Shown here: positions 7,102-12,353 of the stretch, piece by piece
How the letters are laid out: each line of letters begins with the position of its first letter
Numbering within the stretch: position 1 is the stretch's first letter
Assembly: GCA_030637945.1 (NCBI GenBank)
Contig: DAOWFN010000221.1
Location: 1-12,353, forward strand
DNA: 12,353 bases
Source of the DNA: Gammaproteobacteria bacterium
GTDB taxonomy: Bacteria; Pseudomonadota; Gammaproteobacteria; SZUA-229
Direction: 5' to 3'
Notes under the pieces: generated by a model
Database searches by the model: none
What the model was told of the DNA's origin: nothing
The model's input: only the letters and a program-made list of their open reading frames with translations
Translations under genes and position numbers: made by a program

Positions 7102-7575
7102 ATGTGTAAATCATGCTGGTCTATCGTAATTGCGCTGTCACTAATAACGACAGGTATCGCATACAAATTTATCGTGCAGGGAAAAATCGTTGAGGCAACC
7201 GATGGTCGGACAGCGATCCAGCTAACTAAAAGTGAAAGAGACCTCGTTCTTTCTGAGATGCGGGTATTTCTGCAAAGTGTGCAACAGATAACCAGTGGCA
7301 TCACAGATGATGATATGGAACAAATTACAAAAGGGGCTCGTCAGTCTGGCCGTAATGCACAGGCTGCAATGCCCGGTTCACTGGTCGGCAAGCTCCCCCT
7401 AACATTTAAAAAGCTGGGTTTTGACACACATGCAAAATTTGACGAGTTAGCACTTGATGCTGAGCAGTTAGGTGATGGTGAACATGCTCTTGCACAGTTA
7501 AGCACTCTCCTGGGAAACTGCGTTTCCTGTCACTCTGCCTTCAGGTTTGAAATTGAATCGACTGTTTCAAATTAA
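7102..7575 (+). CDS. Class II (c'-like) monoheme cytochrome c, membrane-anchored or exported
   Basis: This 157-residue protein has a single c-type heme site, CVSCH (Cys140, Cys143, His144), very near the C-terminus. That placement is typical of the four-helix-bundle class II cytochromes (cytochrome c' and c556). The heme would be attached in the periplasm, which fits the N-terminal hydrophobic segment at about residues 7-24 (SIVIALSLITTGIAY). No clear signal peptidase site is visible, so the segment may remain as an anchor. Further helices include the stretches beginning LTKSERDLV, DDMEQITKG and FDELALDAEQ. Class II low-spin forms use a Met near the start of the first helix as sixth ligand; Met53 is a candidate, unproven. 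The ribosome binding site GGAG sits 8 bases before the ATG. It lies between the transporter and the patatin gene, 42 and 25 bases away; its redox partner is unknown. Confidence 0.8.
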   Translation: MCKSCWSIVIALSLITTGIAYKFIVQGKIVEATDGRTAIQLTKSERDLVLSEMRVFLQSVQQITSGITDDDMEQITKGARQSGRNAQAAMPGSLVGKLPLTFKKLGFDTHAKFDELALDAEQLGDGEHALAQLSTLLGNCVSCHSAFRFEIESTVSN

Positions 7576-7600
7576 CAATTAAACAATAGGGAAATAATAA

Positions 7601-8521
7601 ATGAAATACGTATTATCACTAGATGGTGGCGGCATACGAGGTTTGATACCAGCATTAGTCCTTGCCGATATCGAAAAGAAAACGGGCAAAAAAACTGCTG
7701 ATATGTTTGATCTAATCGCAGGCACATCGACAGGCGGCATCCTCGCGCTTGGTCTATGTAAAGACGATGGAAAAGGCTCACCTCAGTACTCAGCGAAAGA
7801 CCTTTCAAAGATATACCAGGATCGAGGCGGAGAAATTTTTTCCAGATCGTTCTGGAAAGGTATGACCTCGACAGGCGGACTAAGTGATGAAAAATATTCT
7901 GAAGATGGATTAGAAAACATATTAGATGAATATTTTGGCAACGAAGCATTATGTTCAGCGATACAAAATGTCCTGATATCAAGTTACGATATTCAAAATA
8001 GGGAACCCGTTTTTTTCAAAAGCTGGTCAGATAAATTCCAATCTGTAGAAATGAGACATGTAGCAAGGGCGACCTCAGCCGCCCCCACTTTTTTTGAACC
8101 TGCATTAATTCCGGTTGATGGTGCGACCAGGGCACTGGTCGATGGTGGCGTTTTCATCAACAACCCTTCTGTTTCTGCTTATGTCGAAGCCATGAAGATC
8201 TTCCCGGGTGAAGAGATCAAACTTGTTTCGATAGGTACTGGTGAATTAGTTCGCCCTATCCCCTACGATGAAGCAAAAGACTGGGGAAAAATCGGCTGGA
8301 TGATCCCCGTATTAGGCTGCATGTTCGATGGTGTCAGCGATGCCGCCAATTACCAGATGAAACTACTATTAGGTGATAACTACATACGTCTACAGACAAG
8401 TTTATCCGTAGCATCTGATGATATGGACAATGCATCAAAAGGTAATATTACGTTACTTGCGCAGGAAGCGAAAAAATTGATCCGAACGCATAAAAAAGAA
8501 ATTGATAAGATATTTATCTAA
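7601..8521 (+). CDS. Patatin-like phospholipase
   Basis: This 306-residue protein has the complete catalytic elements of the patatin family: the glycine-rich oxyanion loop DGGGIRG (residues 8-14), the nucleophile elbow GTSTGG (Ser43) and the dyad aspartate DGGVFINNP (Asp181). ATSAAPTFFEP (about 157-167) is another conserved patatin segment. Enzymes of this fold hydrolyse acyl esters of phospholipids. There is no signal peptide or membrane helix, so it is probably cytoplasmic and would act on the inner leaflet. The start is supported by AGGGAAA upstream of the ATG. Size and motif order also resemble the CapV effector of CBASS antiphage systems, but no CD-NTase or accessory gene is adjacent, so a house-keeping lipase role is at least as likely. 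It is 25 bases after the cytochrome gene and ends before a REP pair. Confidence 0.92.
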   Translation: MKYVLSLDGGGIRGLIPALVLADIEKKTGKKTADMFDLIAGTSTGGILALGLCKDDGKGSPQYSAKDLSKIYQDRGGEIFSRSFWKGMTSTGGLSDEKYSEDGLENILDEYFGNEALCSAIQNVLISSYDIQNREPVFFKSWSDKFQSVEMRHVARATSAAPTFFEPALIPVDGATRALVDGGVFINNPSVSAYVEAMKIFPGEEIKLVSIGTGELVRPIPYDEAKDWGKIGWMIPVLGCMFDGVSDAANYQMKLLLGDNYIRLQTSLSVASDDMDNASKGNITLLAQEAKKLIRTHKKEIDKIFI

Positions 8522-8559
8522 TTCAATATTTCAAGATGTTTGTTGGCACGTTTTTAAAT

Positions 8560-8628
8560 GTAGGTGCGAATTCATTCGCACGACGAGCGCACACTCTGGC
8601 ACCATTGTGCGAATGAATTCGCACCTAC
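8560..8628. repeat. REP-type inverted repeat pair (BIME-like), copy 2
   Basis: 22-base arms at 8560-8581 and 8607-8628 are perfect reverse complements around a 25-base loop. The arms are identical in sequence to the core of the repeat at 2236-2309, while the loops differ. It lies between the patatin gene (+) and the yeeN-like gene (-), which converge here, 38 bases after one stop and 27 bases after the other. As an RNA stem it could terminate or stabilise both transcripts; there is no strong U tract. Two copies in 12 kb make a family dispersed over the chromosome likely. Confidence 0.92.
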
Positions 8629-8655
8629 CTGAGAAAGGTTTTAGATTTATACAAA

Positions 8656-9369
8656 TCATTCAACGTTGTGATACACATTCTGAACATCGTCTAAATCGTT
8701 GAGCATCTCCATAAACTTATCAAACATTTCTACATCATCGCCTGATATCGGTGACGTGCTGGTTGGTAGAAATTGGATATCATCAACTTCAAATTCAATT
8801 TCACCCAATGCATCAGTTAATGATTTTTTTGCTTTAAAATATTCGTTATTAGGTGCAAAGACGGTAATTTTTCCGTCGGCACTTTCTATGTCGGTCACAT
8901 CGACGTCCGCCATCATGAGTGCGTCTAATGCAGCCTCTTCATCATCACCTTTAAATACCAGAATAGCTGTGTGGTCAAACATATGCATAACAGAACCTTC
9001 TGTTCCGATCTTACATTTTGTCTTGGTAAAACACTGACGCACATCACCGAAGGTACGATTTGGATTATCTGTTAAACAATCAACAATAACCATACAACCC
9101 CCTGGTCCGTAGCCTTCATAACGTGCGACTGAGAAATCTTCACCGCCACCACCTTCAGCTTTTTTAATGGCTTTTTCTATCACATGGCTTGGCACCTGAT
9201 CTTTTTTTGCTCTTTCAATCAAGCCGCGCAATGCCAGGTTACCGTCTGGGTCAGTGCCACCTTCTTTGGCGCATACATATATTACACGGCCATATTTACT
9301 ATAAACTTTGGCTTTAGCGTCAGATGTCTTCGCCATCGACTCTTTACGGTTTTGATAGGCTCTGCCCAT
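8656..9369 (-). CDS. YebC/PmpR family protein, YeeN type
   Basis: This 237-residue protein belongs to the YebC/PmpR/TACO1 family. The N-terminus MGRAYQNRKESMAKTSDAKAKVYSKYGR and the motif RYEGYGPGG (about residues 85-93) are family hallmarks, as are NLALRGLIERAKKDQVP (about 44-60) and GSVMHMFD (about 124-131). The sequence pattern (VYSKYGRVIYVCAK, KVYHNV-like end DVQNVYHNVE) is closest, from memory, to E. coli YeeN rather than YebC. Family members have been described as DNA-binding regulators; more recent work assigns members, including TACO1, to translation of proline-rich stretches on the ribosome. Which applies here cannot be read from sequence. The start is supported by a GGAGAA ribosome binding site (9378-9383) eight bases upstream. 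It is convergent with the patatin gene. Confidence 0.93.
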   Translation of the reverse strand: MGRAYQNRKESMAKTSDAKAKVYSKYGRVIYVCAKEGGTDPDGNLALRGLIERAKKDQVPSHVIEKAIKKAEGGGGEDFSVARYEGYGPGGCMVIVDCLTDNPNRTFGDVRQCFTKTKCKIGTEGSVMHMFDHTAILVFKGDDEEAALDALMMADVDVTDIESADGKITVFAPNNEYFKAKKSLTDALGEIEFEVDDIQFLPTSTSPISGDDVEMFDKFMEMLNDLDDVQNVYHNVE

Positions 9370-9405
9370 TACGCTTTTTCTCCGTTGAAGGTAATAAAAT
9401 AAAGG

Positions 9406-9421
9406 AGTTGTTTTAACAACT
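9406..9421. promoter_or_regulatory. Palindrome upstream of the yeeN-like gene
   Basis: AGTTGTT and AACAACT form 7-base arms around a TT spacer, 37-52 bases upstream of the yeeN-like start codon. The position would fit a regulator site or a 5'-UTR stem. There is no known motif match, and the AT-rich context makes chance occurrence possible. Confidence 0.25.
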
Positions 9422-9508
9422 GATGTTATCGGAATTAAGTGCTAAAGCTTAGTTTAATTCAACTATAGTTACGCTTCAAATAGACACTTTTGTAAAAAAT
9501 CATTCTTA

Positions 9509-9896
9509 ATGATGAAGGAAATGGTACAGCCCATCACCAGACATTTTAAATACATTCTAATAATAATCTGCATCGTACTTTCAAACAATGCCAGTGCCTA
9601 CAGTCCAAAATAAAAACAGACACTACCAAAGACACAGTTATTTTTTAGTTATATCCTGACAGAACACCAAAAACTGTCAAAAAATTTTTATCCATACAAC
9701 AGACAATAAAACACTACATCATACAGAAGAAACGTCCAGTGGCTGAGAGTATTGCGTATTTGATGAAGCCATTTATGGGATGGACACAGTAGACAGAATT
9801 TCTAGAGTAAAAACAAGGGTTCATGGTCCATTAGATAAAAATGCACCATGGCAGGAAGTATTAATACCTGGTATCACTGTCATTGAAACAGGATAA
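9509..9896 (+). pseudogene. Decayed secreted cyclophilin (peptidyl-prolyl cis-trans isomerase) remnant
   Basis: Three fragments in three frames read in order as a cyclophilin. The first (9509-9613) begins MMKEMVQPITRHFKYIL, a good signal peptide ending NASAY, then hits TAA. The second (from about 9610) reads KTDTTKDTVIF, stop, LYPDRTPKTVKKFLS, matching the family's N-terminal 'T..GDIVIEL..DKAPKTV.NFL' segment. The third (9747-9896) reads EYCVFDEAIYGMDTVDRISR, continues through KTRVHGP and ends VIETG, matching the cyclophilin C-terminus (YCVFAEVVDGMDVVDKI in E. coli PpiB). The catalytic core with FHRVI, QGG and QFFI is missing, so about 70 or more residues are deleted, besides at least two frameshifts and in-frame stops. 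Intact PpiA-type proteins are about 190 residues. Not functional as a PPIase. It lies upstream of the cold-shock gene. The family call is from remembered sequences. Confidence 0.8.
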
Positions 9897-10025
9897 TCAA
9901 AATATGAACAGAAAAAGCGATGTCATTACCTTTAATTTTTATTTTATCTGTACTCCCCTTTTTGCTTTGAAACTGGTAGGCTATGCCCGTTAGTAACTAA
10001 TTAATTTATATCAGGTAATACTCAT

Positions 10026-10229
10026 ATGGCTACAGGTACAGTAAAATGGTTTAACGAATCCAAAGGTTTTGGATTTATTTCTCAGGACGATGGCGGTGCA
10101 GATGTATTCGTTCATTTCAATGCAATACAAGGTGACGGCTTCAAAACGCTTAACGAAGGTCAGGCAGTTACATTTGAAGTAGAGAACGGTCCAAAGGGTC
10201 TGCAGGCTAGCAACGTTGTAGCTAAGTAA
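10026..10229 (+). CDS. CspA-family cold-shock protein
   Basis: This 67-residue single cold-shock domain protein binds single-stranded RNA and DNA and melts RNA secondary structure, acting as an RNA chaperone in the cytoplasm. RNP1 is KGFGFI (residues 13-18) and RNP2 is VFVHF (27-31). The start MATGTVKWFNESKGFGFI is typical, as is the ending NGPKGLQASNVV. Length is the family standard. AGGT at 10013-10016 is a plausible ribosome binding site for the ATG at 10026. A strong Rho-independent terminator follows at 10255-10279, so it is probably monocistronic. The upstream leader is short and AT-rich; I cannot identify a cold box or a confident promoter. Which csp paralogue it is, and whether it is cold-induced, cannot be told from this sequence. 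Confidence 0.96.
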   Translation: MATGTVKWFNESKGFGFISQDDGGADVFVHFNAIQGDGFKTLNEGQAVTFEVENGPKGLQASNVVAK

Positions 10230-10254
10230 GAACTCACCAGACAATTCGTAAAAG

Positions 10255-10279
10255 AACCTCGCTATGTCGAGGTTTTTTT
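10255..10279 (+). terminator. Rho-independent terminator after the cold-shock gene
   Basis: AACCTCG (10255-10261) pairs with CGAGGTT (10268-10274) around a 6-base loop, followed by a run of seven T's at 10273-10279. It is located 26 bases after the cold-shock stop codon and 43 bases before dbpA, so dbpA needs its own promoter or read-through. Confidence 0.9.
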
Positions 10280-10321
10280 ACGTCCCGCAAATCAGACCAA
10301 TATAGTTACTAGGTAAGCACA

Positions 10322-11710
10322 TTGAAACATACAGACTTTTCCTCACTCGGACTACATGATTTTTTACTGAAAAATCTTACGTCTCTTGGTTATGAGTCAA
10401 TGACACCTATACAGGCACAGAGCCTTCCCTATATTCTTGAGGGTAAGGATGTCATCGCACAAGGGAAAACAGGATCAGGAAAAACGGCTGCATTTGGTCT
10501 TGGTCTGCTGGAAAAACTAGAAGTAAAACATTTTCATATACAGGCATTAATCCTATGCCCGACACGCGAACTCGCCGATCAAGTCACTAAAGAGATTCGT
10601 AAACTGGCACGGACGATTCATAATATTAAGGCATTAACCTTATGTGGTGGTACACCATTTGGGCCACAGGCGGGTTCATTAGAACATGGCGCACACATTA
10701 TTGTAGGTACACCTGGCCGCATAGAAGATCACCTGCGTAAAGGCACATTGAAACTAGATCACTTAAACACTTTTATTCTTGATGAAGCAGATCGCATGCT
10801 GGAGATGGGATTTCAATCTGCAATAGACAATATCATCGGACAGATACCCCAACAACGACAAACCTTGCTATTTAGTGCAACCTTTCCCGATCAAATAAAA
10901 TCTATTGCTAAACGCATCATGTCCGATCCAGTCATGGTGCAGATATCGCCTACGCACGATGACACTGTTATCGAACAGCATTTCTATAAAGTTAATGATA
11001 ATGATCAACGCTTAACAGCACTACGCTTACTATTACTGCAACATCGCCCAGAATCCACTGTTATTTTTTGCAATACTAAACGAGAAGTTCAGGAAATTGC
11101 TGACGAACTAGCTGATTATGGTTTTAGCATTATTGCTTTGCATGGTGACCTCGAACAAAGAGAGCGTGATCAGACGCTCGTGCGCTTTGCCAATAAAAGT
11201 GTTTCAATCCTCGTCGCTACCGACGTAGCGGCACGTGGCCTGGATATTGACTCTATCGATCTTGTCATCAACTATCACATCGCGCGTGATACTGAAGTTC
11301 ACATTCATCGTATAGGTCGCACGGGAAGAGCCGGCAACAAAGGGATCGCCTGCTCCCTGTATAGCGACAAGGAAAGCTACAAAGTCGCCCTGCTCGGTGA
11401 TTATTTAGATAGAATCATAGGAAGCGAAACACTACCACCGAGCAGCTTATTGGACGAAACGCCAAACCAGGCTGAGATGGCAACTTTACAGATCGACGGT
11501 GGCAAAAAACAGAAAGTTCGACCCGGTGACATCCTGGGCGCGTTGACGGGTAAAAATGGTATCGAAGGAAAACAGGTTGGCAAGATTCATATCTTTGATA
11601 ACCAGGCTTTTGTCGCCATCAACAAGCGTGTTATTAAACCAGCCCTGAAAAAGTTAACTGAAGGAAAATTAAAAGGACGTTCTTTTAGAGTCAGATTAAT
11701 TAGCAACTAA
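10322..11710 (+). CDS. dbpA: ATP-dependent RNA helicase DbpA
   Basis: This 462-residue DEAD-box helicase acts in 50S subunit assembly; DbpA is targeted to hairpin 92 of 23S rRNA through its C-terminal RRM. All helicase motifs are intact: Q motif (GYESMTPIQAQ, about residues 23-33), motif I GKTGSGKT (48-55), PTRELA, TPGR, DEAD (154-157), SAT (185-187), ATDVAARGLD (299-308) and HRIGRTGRAG (329-338). From about residue 387 the DbpA-type RRM follows (LQIDGGKKQKVRPGDILGAL, then GKIHIFDNQAFVAI and a basic end). Length equals the family norm. The start is TTG, supported by AGGTAA upstream and by the lack of any in-frame ATG before the Q motif. It is the second RNA-unwinding gene here after the cold-shock gene. 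Confidence 0.96.
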   Translation: MKHTDFSSLGLHDFLLKNLTSLGYESMTPIQAQSLPYILEGKDVIAQGKTGSGKTAAFGLGLLEKLEVKHFHIQALILCPTRELADQVTKEIRKLARTIHNIKALTLCGGTPFGPQAGSLEHGAHIIVGTPGRIEDHLRKGTLKLDHLNTFILDEADRMLEMGFQSAIDNIIGQIPQQRQTLLFSATFPDQIKSIAKRIMSDPVMVQISPTHDDTVIEQHFYKVNDNDQRLTALRLLLLQHRPESTVIFCNTKREVQEIADELADYGFSIIALHGDLEQRERDQTLVRFANKSVSILVATDVAARGLDIDSIDLVINYHIARDTEVHIHRIGRTGRAGNKGIACSLYSDKESYKVALLGDYLDRIIGSETLPPSSLLDETPNQAEMATLQIDGGKKQKVRPGDILGALTGKNGIEGKQVGKIHIFDNQAFVAINKRVIKPALKKLTEGKLKGRSFRVRLISN

Positions 11711-12031
11711 CTAATTGTCTAAAAATAATAGATACCTGATCAGTAGCAGCTCAAACCCTACCTTACAGTTTTGAACAATAAATTCTAAACAGTCTGGCAT
11801 TCAGCATCTCGATACGTAGCTCTTCAGTGATCGAAGTTGCGCTAGCTGAGCAAAAAATCTGCTATCCAGAGTTTAGTAAAAATTTCGATACTGCCTTTAA
11901 GAGATTAAACCCTCAAACATCAATTTTTAAACACTTTATTTCGAAAGAAAAATTGATAAACATCAATATCATAAACTACCACCCATGGTTTGATGAGGGT
12001 GTGGTAGTGGCTAGTTGGGGGGATGATAGTC
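11711..12031. other. Intergenic region between dbpA and the lipoprotein gene
   Basis: There is no supported gene in these 321 bases. I see no clear terminator for dbpA and no confident promoter. The only structure noted is the inverted repeat at 11975-12008 and the G-rich Shine-Dalgarno-like run at 12017-12022. A GTG-started frame beginning at 11827 crosses the region but looks spurious. Confidence 0.5.
11975..12008 (+). promoter_or_regulatory. Inverted repeat just upstream of the lipoprotein start
   Basis: ACTACCAC (11975-11982) and GTGGTAGT (12001-12008) are perfect 8-base arms with an 18-base loop, and two or three more pairs form inside if one base is bulged. The hairpin ends 8 bases before the G run that probably serves as ribosome binding site. 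It could be an operator or a translation-affecting stem. Confidence 0.35.
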
Positions 12032-12353
12032 ATGCTAGAAAACAATTCAAGAACCATAAATCGTGCAATATTACCTATTTTGCTCGTATTATCACTCACT
12101 GGATGTTTCGGTGGGGGTAGCGGTGGTTCAACTACACCTCCTTCAGAAGATACTACGCCTCCCTCCACTCCAGAGAACTTAATCGTAATTGTTAATTCTT
12201 CAACCCAGATCAATCTTGTTTGGGATGCTTCTACTGATAATGTTGCCGTCGTAGGTTACAGAGTATACAGAGACGGGAATCTGATTGTAAATAATGTCAC
12301 TGGCGTTGATTATAGTGACGTAGCACTCAGTCCCGGTATTGAGTATTGTTATA
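12032..12353 (+). CDS. Lipoprotein with fibronectin type III domain, 5' part
   Basis: The open frame runs off the right edge with 107 residues visible. The N-terminus MLENNSRTINRAILPILLVL is a lipoprotein signal peptide with lipobox LTGC (Cys25), so the mature protein would be lipid-anchored at the cell envelope. After Cys25 comes a low-complexity Gly/Ser/Thr/Pro linker (FGGGSGGSTTPPSEDTTPPS). A fibronectin type III domain then begins at about residue 43: PSTPENL, INLVWDASTDNVAVVGYRVYRDG and DVALSPGIEYCY are the typical strands with conserved Trp and Tyr. Such domains often space catalytic or binding modules in exported enzymes or surface proteins; what follows is unseen. I chose the ATG at 12032 because the GGGGGG run at 12017-12022 is at proper distance; an in-frame ATG at 12023 directly abuts it. 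An in-frame stop lies at 12005. Confidence 0.85.
   Translation, partial: MLENNSRTINRAILPILLVLSLTGCFGGGSGGSTTPPSEDTTPPSTPENLIVIVNSSTQINLVWDASTDNVAVVGYRVYRDGNLIVNNVTGVDYSDVALSPGIEYCY

Noticed and set aside
7601..8521. CBASS antiphage system around the patatin gene
   Set aside because: No CD-NTase, E1/E2/JAB or HORMA/TRIP13 genes nearby; one effector-like lipase is not enough.
2236..8628. CRISPR array or composite transposon from the repeated 22-base core
   Set aside because: The repeats are paired palindromes about 6.3 kb apart with ordinary chromosomal genes between, no regular spacers, no transposase and no target duplications.
8502..8702. 66-residue frame after the patatin gene
   Set aside because: It runs through the REP inverted repeat and overlaps both flanking genes; its sequence is that of the repeat translated.
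9904..10005. 33-residue frame before the cold-shock gene
   Set aside because: Very short, without a ribosome binding site, and placed where the cold-shock leader and promoter should be.
10011..10244. 77-residue frame antisense to the cold-shock gene
   Set aside because: It is a mirror of a strongly conserved coding sequence with no family features of its own.
11827..12120. 97-residue frame with GTG start upstream of the lipoprotein
   Set aside because: It overlaps the well-supported lipoprotein start by about 90 bases, has no recognisable motif, and no good ribosome binding site.

Overview
The window looks like chromosomal sequence from a gammaproteobacterium with moderately AT-rich DNA. 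This rests on gene content (ZapE, RbgA, a MaeB-type malic enzyme, a YehS/DUF1456 protein, a YeeN-type YebC protein, a CspA-type cold-shock protein and DbpA) and on GTAGG-headed REP-type palindromes. I could not assign a genus. Most genes are conserved housekeeping or metabolic genes. I found no CRISPR array, transposase, integrase, tRNA or rRNA.

Layout. Bases 1-1292 (+): the 3' part of zapE, a 72-residue unknown gene coupled to it by an ATGA overlap, and a small one-helix membrane protein. Bases 1308-4642 (-): rbgA and maeB, separated by a perfect REP-type inverted repeat. A divergent intergenic region (4643-4781) carries a candidate maeB promoter and a small palindrome. Bases 4782-8521 (+): a three-helix membrane protein, a DUF1456 protein, a DASS/SLC13 anion transporter, a class II (c'-like) cytochrome c and a patatin-like phospholipase. 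A second copy of the same REP pair sits between the convergent patatin and yeeN-like genes. After yeeN (-), bases 9403-10025 lack an intact gene but hold the decayed remains of a secreted cyclophilin (peptidyl-prolyl isomerase). Then come a cold-shock gene with its own terminator, dbpA, and the start of a lipoprotein with a fibronectin type III domain that runs off the right edge.

Functional links. Malic enzyme (C4 acid decarboxylation) next to a DASS transporter suggests C4-dicarboxylate use, but the two are on opposite strands and the link is inferred. The cold-shock protein and DbpA are neighbouring RNA-structure factors, separated by a clear terminator. The cytochrome and the patatin are 25 bp apart and may be co-transcribed, but no shared role is evident.

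The least expected items are the cyclophilin pseudogene, which no single reading frame reveals, and two unrelated REP-type families in 12 kb. I see no convincing evidence of a novel multi-gene system.
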